From: Botryllus schlosseri
Lineage: Eukaryota; Chordata; Ascidiacea; Stolidobranchia; Styelidae
Reading direction: 5' to 3'
Assembly (NCBI GenBank): GCA_000444245.1
Contig: ATSW01006708.1
Span: forward strand, 1-39,126
Length of the DNA: 39,126 nt
Below, piece after piece: positions 23,701 through 31,514 of this stretch (its first letter is position 1; each line of letters opens with the position of its first letter). Made by a program: the position numbers and the translations under genes. The notes beneath the pieces were generated by a model. It ran no database searches. It was given only the letters and a program-made list of their open reading frames with translations, and was not told the DNA's origin.

Positions 23701-26700
23701 AATCACCACTGCAAAAGATACAAAGGTAACCATTCACGGATCATGTTATCCCGATTGTTAGCGACACCGTAATCTGCGTCAGGCACGCAACGCAACGCCA
23801 CAAAGACAGTCACTGTTGCAGTGACACGGGATCTTTCGATTTACTCAAACCACTCTAAAACCCTGCTTACCCCAAACAGGATTTGCAGCGCAATTTAATG
23901 ATTCACACACACCGTAACGCGAGATGTTTTATATACTCGGTATTCTTACCTTACGACCCTTCCCTCTCGATCTTTTATATCACGTTGCCGGCTGTTATCA
24001 ATCCCACGACGGTCGTCTTCGAGTTTCTGTTTTCGTTAGAGCCGGATTACCACAATCGATATGTCGCGAGGTTCACGGATTTTCGCCAACCGCGCAAGTG
24101 TAGTTTTCCAGCGGGCGCCAACTTTCTTGCAGCCCTCCGCGGGACTTTATTCGGATTCCGTGTATCGCTGCAATCTATATGGAATCGCACACGACTTGTA
24201 ATAAAACACGGGCATGCGATCCGGCGTGTAATGTCCGAAAAGTGTACTTACACTAGTAGCTTGGCGTTTTCTTACAAAACATGCGTCGAGGTGAACATTA
24301 CATTGCCGGGTTTACCGTTCATATTTCGGACATTGCAGTATTGAATACAGCTACATTTGAAAAGCGTTCCATCAAAACGCAACCTTACCCCGATTCGCTT
24401 GGTAAATAATCCAACTGAGTGATGTTGCAGAACTTTAATCCGGCTTGAGTGACAAGATAAGTAATGATATTCTCTTGGCCGACGGGGCTGCAACAAAAAC
24501 GGTGTAATATAGTTTTAAAAATACCACGTCGACTTTAAGCAAATATCATCACGGTTCGGTGAGGGATACATCTATATTTAGAATCACGAGGGCGACTGTA
24601 CTATTTACCGAGTCTCGCGTTTCTGTTCGAGTTTTTGTCGTGTATAAAATTCTGGCACGTTGCTCGCGAAAATTTATCCGAAAATCAAAAATCTTGCACG
24701 CTCCAGATCCGCGCACAATAATCGCAGTCTTCTGACTCAGCGGGGTACATTGTTTTGTAAACTGCGATCAAGTGACGATGCGAGCTGTCGGAGCTGTGCG
24801 TTCGGGTTGGACCAGCGCTGCGTTCCAGGCCGCCTACCGTAAAACTTAATTCATTAAGTACACAACGCGGTATCGCCACTGCGTGTGATACGCCGCCGGC
24901 CGCTTTAAATTGCGGGCAGTTGCTGTTCGACGCGCGGGACCATCGTTCAACGCCCGCCGCCGCCAATGTCAACCGTGCTGACCGCGAGATTTTCGTAGTT
25001 TCGATCGATCTCTATCGGCGGATATAGCTTGGGATTTCATTCCTGCCAGCGCGCCGACATCTCAATTATCCGATCCCGTTAAAACAATCGCGCTACTGTT
25101 TGGGAATCGGCGGAAAACGCGCGATTTACTAGCCAGCGCCTTGTTTTCGTTTCGCATTTTTCTTCAAAATGTTTTGACAAAATCCGTTCAAAGCGCGGCG
25201 CGCTTTTGAAGTGGCTTGCTGCCTGCATCGCAGAAGCGATATGATACGTGACGCGTTGCTAAACCGCTAAAAATGCCCCGTCTCCCGAGATCACACCGTG
25301 ACATACCGAAAGGGCTTTGCGTTGTCGGAACATACGTACCTGAATGCATATGCAGAGGTGGTCAAAGTTATCATCATTGGTACTGTTACCACCTTTGGAC
25401 ATAGGATCGCCCAATGAGAAATTTCGCGCGGTTTATATTATTTACGGATCACCACGCGACGGTGTCGAGTTGGTCCGAGCAGCAAGGAATTAGCTCCGCC
25501 TTCTCGACCTTTAACAACCCCATACGGTTTACCTTACGATGTTCTATTCGCATTTCAGGCGTTTACAAGAAAAGACGATACGGATACAACGACGTTGTCA
25601 AGATACCGGCTGGAGCCGCTTCCGTTAAAATTATGCAGCACGGCTACAGAAAAAAGGTGGCCGACGGTAACTACCTCGCTATTAAAGACTGGACCGGCAG
25701 CTACCTTCTCAACGGCGGCTACACGCTGTCGACTTACCGCAAAGATATCACGGTGAACGGTGAGAGAACGTTTCATCGCCTTATCAACCCGGCTTTGCGT
25801 ACGCCGCCAATTTTGGTTTAATATCGTGTAGTCTCGGATATTTCCGCGTTTGACTTATGTAGCCTTGAACTTTTAATACCCGCGAAGAGCACGGCGTCGA
25901 CGCGATTTGGGGCTTAGCGCCGCAATTTTGCGATTTAGCAACAATGTAGCATTAACATTTTTATCGATTTCGATGTGAAGCATAGCGATTATTCTTAGCA
26001 GCAATACGTATACGTGCGGCGTGTTTTCAACTGTGTTTTTAAATTCGCAGACACCGTCATACGGTACACTGGCGTCGGAGAGGCAGTCGAACTAATTCAG
26101 ATATCGGGCAAGTTGTCCGGGGACCTGCAAATCCAAGTTTTGTCACTGGGCATCGGGTCGAAAGCGAGAATTTTACCGCCGAGAATCAAGTACATCTATT
26201 ACAAGAAGAAAGTAAGGAAGGTAAGTCCGACATTTTATGACTTCTGGTGCGGATGAGTTTAAGTCAACTTGTTCTCCTTTTAACAGAACCGCAAGCCCAC
26301 CAAAGCGCCGAGAACCCCAAGCGGGAAGCTGTCGTGGGTGACCGGGCGTTGGTCCGTGTGTGCTCCCAAGACCGGAAGCTGCGGTTCCGGTTTCAAAACG
26401 CGCAACGTCGTGTGTAAGGACAGCAAGGGATACGTTGTCGCTGGGTAAGCATCGATAACATATTCGTAACATAAGACGGACCAGAAATGTAATTAGTATT
26501 TCGATACTCTGCATCACGATCGCAAAACATCGTACTCTGTACGAGACCAGATCCACGCCAGACATCGGAAGTTGATGTCATAACAAACATCGATGAAGTC
26601 GTACAATTAAACAGAAAAATATTTGTTTTCCTAAAAATATACAATATTATGTATTCATATCGCGTATTGGACACGAAATGCGATCGGCGATTAGCTTTTC

Positions 26701-28220
26701 ATGGCGTAAACGTAACAATGAGGGCAGGTTACGAGGCGGGAAAGGTTACAACAATACAAGTTTTGATCCTTGACCATTCAGCGAAAAATCCGGAACATTA
26801 TACAGCGCTTGTTCAATACGGGCGTGCTATCAAAACTCGATACAAGGCGGAAGTATTGGATGAAGAAAAATCACCAATCCCGAATTTTTCGCGTGTATAT
26901 CTTGTCATTGAAATTTATGTATGATAAGTTATCGTTTTCTTAATCGGATGAACGTCACGCCCTCGACACAATATCATATAGTATGATCGCAAGCGCACAT
27001 ACTCCCTGTTTATCCCTGTGATGACTTTTCAATTTCGGCGTTATGTAGGCATACCGGCAATGGGTGTGACACTACTGCCGACGGGAATATGAACTTTTCG
27101 ACGCCCTACTGCCACAGTTTCAAACCGGTAGTATCACAGTAAACTATACACACAGCGATCCTTTAAACAGATATTAGTATTAGTACCTTTGCGATACTTG
27201 CAAATATGCGTAGATTGACGATGTCTTTTTTGCGATCTCTTTATACACGCATGAGTCATGTCCAATAAATCGAGATAATCTGTTTTTGCATAAAGTTATG
27301 ATACGGCCCGATTTAGCGTAACGGAAGGTATTTGGCAAATTTCCCTTTTTACGCGATCTGAAAATTTGCTGGTTGCGGTCGCGCATGCGCCGAGGAAATT
27401 GGTAGTTAAGAAAGCAAATCGTAATCAGCCAGCATCCTCTTTGCCGAAGCGGTTATTGAGGCTTTTATGATACTTTAAAGCGATTTGAGCCTATTACCGA
27501 ACCTCAGGCGCCCGAAGTACGGGATCAAGGAACACAATAGCGCTTTTGTAGCGATATTTTTAACTTCACGGTCATCACAAGCGGAACGCGGCTACAGTTT
27601 TAAGTCGATATCCCACGAATCTAAACCAATTAGGAGCGATGAGATTCGTCAAGATTAAAAATTAAAACCATTGCGCGTTTATATTACTCTCAATCGGAAC
27701 AGAGTGATTGGTTTAATAACGGCGTCATATCCGATACAGCAGGAAAATCGTATATTTTCCACCTTATACTATCGTGAAAACATTTCTCACCCACGCATTT
27801 ACATCGCAGTTTTCTGCTTCATATATTATCGTAGTATCCGATCTTAAACCGTGTCGTTTTCATTGCAGATGCGAGTCGAGAGTAAAACCATACCATCAAC
27901 TGCCTTGCATCAAATCCTGCGCGCCCACCACCACCACCGCTACCACTAGACCACCGACGAGAAGCAAGCCCAAAAAGACAGTGACCGGAATCTCCACTAG
28001 ACGGCACGAACCTAGCGGGCCGCATTTGGTATCTCGTTTCGGCGGCAAACCAATGTGGGTAGAAGGCCGATGGGGGCCCTGCTCACGGTCGTGCGACAGG
28101 GGTATCAAGTACAGGAGCGTGACTTGCAAGACGCAGTCCGGACAGAGGCTGTCCGACTCGCAGTGCGCCGGTGTGAAGCCTTTCACGAGGCACGGTTGCA
28201 TGCGGGCAGCGTGCCCGTGA
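17130..28220 (+). CDS. ADAMTS: ADAMTS1/4/5/8/15-type secreted metalloprotease, complete 13-exon gene
   Basis: Thirteen exons join in phase to a 1014-residue protein (human ADAMTS1 is 967). Residues 1-21 look like a signal peptide. The propeptide follows, with C129, C148 and C196 (SKSCGVIEE, putative cysteine switch), then furin-type sites RRKR (223-226) and RTKR (248-251). The protease domain, about 252-466, has the zinc motif [12 protein letters not shown] at 397-408 (all three His and the Glu present) and Met-turn Met430. Next come a disintegrin-like region (about 469-552), TSR1 (554-604, [17 protein letters not shown]), a cysteine-rich domain with CGVCGG (to about 720), a spacer (to about 860), TSR2 (862-915), a Thr-rich linker (916-959) and TSR3 (961-1014). 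Family members cleave matrix proteoglycans outside the cell; that role here is inference. Fragments such as CDTLGMADVG and QPWS-CS-ITSFL, plus ending at a TSR with no PLAC domain, place it near ADAMTS1/15. No long divergence from consensus suggests decay. Exact orthology is not settled. Confidence 0.95.
17860..18120 (+). CDS. ADAMTS: ADAMTS exon 2: furin sites and start of protease domain
   Basis: Acceptor TATTTGCAG precedes it and donor AAG|GTAAGA follows; 261 bp, phase 0 at both ends, residues 222-308. It opens with LRRKRAP, then SRTKRAF, then [18 protein letters not shown], which matches the start of mature ADAMTS proteases (ADAMTS1 has HRYVETMLVADQSMAEFHG). The mature enzyme most likely begins at A252. 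Confidence 0.93.
18186..18360 (+). CDS. ADAMTS: ADAMTS exon 3: protease domain, middle
   Basis: Acceptor CGTTTAG, donor CTCG|GTAAGA, 175 bp, enters in phase 0 and leaves with one base of a split codon. Residues 309-366 include [25 protein letters not shown] and CDTLG, all typical of the ADAMTS1 subgroup before the zinc site. Confidence 0.93.
18361..21430 (+). other. ADAMTS intron 3 (3070 bp)
   Basis: Largest intron of the gene. I see no conserved coding stretch, transposon end or structured RNA in it. Open frames on both strands near 19.5-20.0 kb overlap each other and look like chance in CpG-containing intron DNA. Confidence 0.75.
21431..21525 (+). CDS. ADAMTS: ADAMTS exon 4: up to the first two zinc-motif residues
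   Basis: Acceptor ATTTCTTCAG, donor GAG|GTAATT, 95 bp. It completes the split glycine codon and reads [20 protein letters not shown] and onward to AAYTVAHE, residues 367-398. The exon stops exactly after His397-Glu398 of HExxH; the rest of the motif is in the next exon. Confidence 0.93.
21526..21583 (+). other. ADAMTS intron 4, 58 bp, inside the zinc motif
   Basis: The smallest intron here: GTAATT to TTTCAG, 58 bases. It separates His-Glu from the rest of the HExxHxxxxxHD motif. Confidence 0.9.
21584..21793 (+). CDS. ADAMTS: ADAMTS exon 5: rest of zinc motif and Met-turn
   Basis: Acceptor GCGTTTCAG, donor AAG|GTAATA, 210 bp, phase 0 at both ends, residues 399-468. It starts with [11 protein letters not shown], finishing the zinc-binding motif. 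Position 404, where many metzincins have Gly, is Ser; ADAMTS1 has Asn there, so this is within the range of the family. Met430 (IMSSM) is the Met-turn. [19 protein letters not shown] closes the domain. Confidence 0.94.
21794..22631 (+). other. ADAMTS intron 5 (838 bp)
   Basis: AT-rich with scattered CpG; nothing recognisable. Confidence 0.75.
22632..22765 (+). CDS. ADAMTS: ADAMTS exon 6: disintegrin-like region, first part
   Basis: Acceptor ATTTCAG, donor GGATC|GTGAGT, 134 bp, leaves two bases of a split Ser codon. The peptide [20 protein letters not shown] and the later [11 protein letters not shown] match the LPG-YDA--QC-FTFG and LWC landmarks of ADAMTS disintegrin-like domains. Confidence 0.92.
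22829..22984 (+). CDS. ADAMTS: ADAMTS exon 7: disintegrin-like region end and TSR1 start
   Basis: Acceptor ATTCATTCAG, donor TCAAG|GTACGC, 156 bp. An AG-GT pair lies 18 bases upstream (CTGCTAACAG|GTGAC), but only the downstream acceptor keeps the frame and gives [15 protein letters not shown], a strongly conserved ADAMTS stretch. The exon ends inside TSR1 at [12 protein letters not shown]. Confidence 0.92.
23191..23520 (+). CDS. ADAMTS: ADAMTS exon 8: TSR1 and cysteine-rich domain
   Basis: Acceptor CCATCTTCAG, donor ACCAG|GTAAGA, 330 bp. It continues TSR1 with [20 protein letters not shown] and KYCVG, then the cysteine-rich domain with [29 protein letters not shown] and KVIDGTR, close to ADAMTS1 in order and spacing. 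Confidence 0.95.
23586..23725 (+). CDS. ADAMTS: ADAMTS exon 9: cysteine-rich domain end
   Basis: Acceptor TTTCACGACAG, donor AAAG|GTAACC, 140 bp. It reads [20 protein letters not shown] then [13 protein letters not shown], the signature end of the ADAMTS cysteine-rich domain. Confidence 0.94.
23726..25558 (+). other. ADAMTS intron 9 (1833 bp) with a GC-rich patch
   Basis: Holds a 153-codon open frame (23883-24344) with no family resemblance, which I take as chance. A GC- and CpG-rich patch lies at about 24770-24975 (GCCGCCGGCCGC, CGCCCGCCGCCGCC). No transposon ends were seen. Confidence 0.7.
25559..25759 (+). CDS. ADAMTS: ADAMTS exon 10: spacer, first part
   Basis: Acceptor CGCATTTCAG, donor AACG|GTGAGA, 201 bp. 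[20 protein letters not shown] and [20 protein letters not shown] match the ADAMTS spacer (IITIPTGATNI, FLAIK-ADGTYILNGDYTLS). Reading past the donor would stay open for a while, but the next exon restores the family's VLRYSG-like sequence, so the splice is supported. Confidence 0.93.
26051..26220 (+). CDS. ADAMTS: ADAMTS exon 11: spacer, second part
   Basis: Acceptor AATTCGCAG, donor AAG|GTAAGT, 170 bp. The peptide [29 protein letters not shown] and [11 protein letters not shown] matches the end of the ADAMTS spacer. A weaker donor 8 bases upstream (AAA|GTAAGG) exists; the chosen one fits consensus better and keeps the frame. Confidence 0.9.
26287..26444 (+). CDS. ADAMTS: ADAMTS exon 12: start of TSR2
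   Basis: Acceptor CTTTTAACAG, donor GCTGG|GTAAGC, 158 bp. After a basic stretch ([14 protein letters not shown]) it reads [20 protein letters not shown] and [11 protein letters not shown], the first half of a TSR. The spacing between the first two Cys is longer than in most TSRs (C-APKTGS-C). Confidence 0.9.
26445..27868 (+). other. ADAMTS intron 12 (1424 bp)
   Basis: Nothing recognisable. A 91-codon open frame at 26649-26924 shows no family features. Confidence 0.7.
27869..28220 (+). CDS. ADAMTS: ADAMTS exon 13: TSR2 end, linker, TSR3 and stop
   Basis: Acceptor TTTTCATTGCAG; ends at TGA (28218-28220); 352 bp. It completes TSR2 (C899 to C915), then a 44-residue linker rich in Thr, Pro and basic residues, then TSR3 from W961 ([16 protein letters not shown]) to the last residues CMRAACP. 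Human ADAMTS1 also ends directly after its last TSR. Confidence 0.92.
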
Positions 28221-30299
28221 GGGATCAGACTGTTGGAGGCAGTGATGCTTGGTGATGCAACCTGAAACGTGACCCAAGGCGTGGGAAAGATACGCGGCCG
28301 CGATGGCTGTGCTAGGGAACGACACAGTCTGAGTCGGAGAGACCGGGCGGGAGACTGTGTCTCCGCACACTGTGCGTATACATCGGCGCTAAGCTCCCGA
28401 TGATATCACTCCGTAACGGGCCCGAACGCCCGTCAGCCACAAGACTCTGATTTACCGAAAATTCAGCCAGATTTTTTGAGTCACTGTGATATTATGATAG
28501 CCTTTTTTCGTATTATTTTGCATCAAATCGTTTTGCCGTCTCTATTACTACGGAACGGCCGCGTTTCCGAACAGTAGTTCTATTTTCATATGCTTCTCGC
28601 GTGTCTGAATGCATCTGTCGCGGTTTGCCATGCAGATTTCTTTAGCATCCGCCAATGCCAGGGTCTGTTATATCGTGATATTGTGGGTGTACAAGGAATT
28701 CGGTAGTGACGCTTGTCAATTGCCAGCGGTCCTTGTTTGGGACGGCTCGCAAGCTGCCAGTCGTTGATTCTTGTACTGTGATCGGGTCTCGAGTGCCGCG
28801 GAGGCTGTTGATTGAGTCCCACATTTCCTCTGCTAATTTGCGCGACCGTGCCTTTATCCTATCGCATTTTGCAACATCTCTTTTTATAAATATTACCATT
28901 TTTTTCATAAATGTTATTTATTATTTATTTTCTGACCTCTTTTCCAAAAAAATGATTACCGCAAATAAACAGGAAAACTATTAATCGACTTTTGTGAATT
29001 TGTGGCGCAGTGAGATTCAAGTGCAGGCAGCAGTGCTTTCGAAGGCAGACTTAATTTACTTCAAACAGAGTAACGAGGTGGAAGGTGTGAAGTGCACCGC
29101 CATGAGAGATTGACAAAGTAGTTTTGGACGATGGCGCCGAGACTTTTTGCCGATCCTTAGCGACGGCATTATACAATATGAGTAAATGCGTATCCAGAGT
29201 CACACATGTAGCTCAGTACAATACGAGGGGAAATGTTGACGCTCGCGTTATCACACAACATAGAGATATTTAGATTTCGTTCGTATACACGTTGCAAATT
29301 TACCTGCAAATACTATACTCTCCAACTATAACTATAAGTTGAAAGTCACTGGGTAAAACTTTAATCGATTCGAATTCAACTACGTGAAAAAAATGCAAAT
29401 ATAGCATTATGTTAACATTATTACTGATCATTGCTAATACTAGTGAGGGGTAAACGGGTAATAAGATGCAGATCAAGGATTTCCACAATGCAAGTGTAGG
29501 CCTAAGTAGTACGTATACACAGCGTACACAATTGCGACTAGATTTATGGGTCAAAGTACGAAATGCAGGCCGCATTCCAGATCTTACGCAGCTACGGCAA
29601 TAAAAATGATCGCGCAAAACTGGCCTCCGCCACTAGAATATTCCGTCTGTGGTCAAAGCACGTTTACCTACGCATGTCAGCGTCGTAAATCCGCGTTGAG
29701 CACAACGTTGTTATTCGGCATCTGCGATCCTCAGGCGAGTTTTCTACCCTGTCAGCACAAACTGAACCTATAAGGTCAGCAAACTTTCTACTCCGTAAAG
29801 TTTTACTGCTGCGGTGTAAATATTATAACACCATGCCCACATTCTTGATAGTAAATTTATGCGGTTTGATGTACACTGGAATGCTACTATCGCCGGCTGC
29901 AATTATACAGCTGTTGTCTTCAGTCGTCTGGGAAAACTTCAAGAAGTCAACCTGCTGCTGTGCAACACCCAACACGGCATATGCATGTTAATTCTCACTC
30001 ATTGTAACTTACAAAAATCCGTGGAAGAATATTTCTATATTGTGAATTCGTGATTGACGCTTTTGATAAGTAAAAGAATTCCACACGCGGCGATTGAAAA
30101 AACTCATTTCCATTCTGAGGGCTGCGTCGAGTCCGTAATGTAAATTCACAAATTACAGGGATGAAGGGGTGCCAACCAAAGCACGACAAAACCACTTCAC
30201 GTGGAGTCAGAAGATGAGATGTAAAAAAAATTCTTATCTATATCACCTCGTCTCAGATGATATGTATCGTGTTTCTTATGTATGTTTCTTATGTATCCG
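28221..30299. other. 3' flank of the ADAMTS gene; nothing further recognised
   Basis: Probably includes the 3' UTR. On the minus strand 28586-28908 two overlapping frames are open; one reads KLAEEMWDSINSLRGTRDPI and looks somewhat protein-like, but I recognise no family and no conserved motif. Confidence 0.5.
28964..28969 (+). terminator. Candidate AATAAA polyadenylation signal for the ADAMTS gene
   Basis: First canonical AATAAA that I noticed on the plus strand after the ADAMTS stop, about 745 bases downstream, followed by an AT-rich stretch. Such hexamers also arise by chance in AT-rich DNA, so the 3' end of the transcript is unproved. Confidence 0.3.
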
Positions 30300-30350
30300 C
30301 GTCCGGCCCGCCAGACGATTTTATCCGGACCGCGAAGCAATTCTGAGTAG
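30300..30350 (+). mobile_element. Degraded hAT right-end fragment
   Basis: GTCCGGCCCGCCAGACGATT and ATCCGGACCGCGAAGCAATT repeat the two-block CGGCCCGC/CGGNCYGCGA layout seen in the hAT end at 31449-31514, in the same orientation. The terminal CCCCTG is not preserved. Confidence 0.45.
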
Positions 30351-30476
30351 ATTGTGAAAAATTCCTATAATATCCAGCACATTAGTAACAAATGTTGATA
30401 TGTTTTGCAGGAACTCTTTCCATCAAATATTACACCGAGACAGCAAATGCTGAACATGTTCAACTGTTCAACGAAG

Positions 30477-30785
30477 GGTAGCGAGTGGCGCAGTTGGTTA
30501 AGCACTAGCGTCACGACACTAATGGCGGTGGTTCGACACCCATTTGGGACCATCTGCTATGTGCAGCCGAGACTCGAAGACGGACGAATGCAAGGGGATA
30601 TGCCTGAATAGTGAATGAAAGAGTGATTGAAAGTCGTCCCATGATCAAGCTGCAGATGAAGATGACGATTCTTAAGCTGTACAAAGCCAATGCATCTGAA
30701 CTGTACAATATCTGTGTGGTGACGCACAAGGCCTAAACGGCGATAAGCGTCACTGTAATTCCATGTGCAATAATAATGATAGTGA
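30477..30785 (+). mobile_element. tRNA-derived SINE
   Basis: The head GGTAGCGAGTGGCGCAGTTG carries a pol III A box (TGGCGCAGTTGG, 30486-30497) and, 33 bases on, a B box (GGTTCGACACC, 30530-30540; consensus GGTTCGANNCC). A tRNA-unrelated body of about 200 bp follows, then an AATAATAATGATAG tail near 30770-30785. SINEs are copied by a partner LINE; none is visible here. The head does not fold as an intact tRNA, so it is not called a tRNA gene. Ends are approximate. Confidence 0.75.
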
Positions 30786-30789
30786 TTGT

Positions 30790-31448
30790 TCATAGACCAC
30801 ATTATAACTACCTGGTTTTACTCTAGTTACCATTAGGAAGAATTTGGTGACATTGACATGACACCCCATTTCGACAAGGAAAAAATTGCACAATGAGTTC
30901 AGATTTTTATAGTAAAATGGATCAAAAAGTAGCTATTCGCAGGAGCATCAATGTCAATTCATAACCGTTATATGCAGTTTATATGGAAAATATTTTAGAT
31001 ACATCAATAAGTACTTTAAGGATGTATGGCCGCATTGATTTGTCTCTTCCGAGTCAACAGGTCCCCGGATTCTTGAAAAACCCGATTCGTATTTTAATAT
31101 TAATAAACCAAATTCCAACGTCCGGGTTCACAGTTAAATATCTTAGATTGCTCACAACGCATGCGCATCCACAGGGATAACGCCAGATTACGACTAAAGC
31201 AAGTGAGCTTTAGCATAGAAATATGCAAAGTTATATCGCCGTTAGCGTCACTGTTTCATCGGTACTTAACTGTATTCAACCGGAAAATTATCGTATTTTT
31301 GCCAATTACATTATTCGCGAATAAACGGTGGTGTGACTTGCTAGAATTACACCCATATGATCGCGCGTATTATCTATATATGCTTGATAATAAAATATTC
31401 AAGGGAAAAGCAAGGGCACGAGGAAATAGTTTGTAATCAGTTGACTGG
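30790..31448. other. No recognisable gene
   Basis: A 91-codon frame (31161-31436) directly before the hAT end at 31449 may be the interior of that element, but no transposase motif is visible. Confidence 0.45.
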
Positions 31449-31514
31449 TCCGGCCCGCGACCGATTTGAAGGTTTGAATCCGGCCTGCGATGCAATCTGA
31501 GCTTGACACCCCTG
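31449..31514 (+). mobile_element. hAT right terminus (left end not found)
   Basis: Ends TTGACACCCCTG; its reverse complement CAGGGGTGTCAAGCTC is a typical hAT TIR. Inside are GTCCGGCCCGCGACCGATTT and ATCCGGCCTGCGATGCAATC. No matching CAGGGGTGTCAA left end was seen upstream, so the element is truncated or too diverged. Confidence 0.6.

Noticed and set aside
23883-24344. 153-codon open frame in intron 9
   Set aside because: No family resemblance, lies between two well-supported ADAMTS exons on the same strand, and the splice phases work without it.
21045-29045. Shared 13-mer GGCAGCAGTGCTT at about 21050 and 29030
   Set aside because: Similarity does not extend beyond the 13 to 14 bases on either side.
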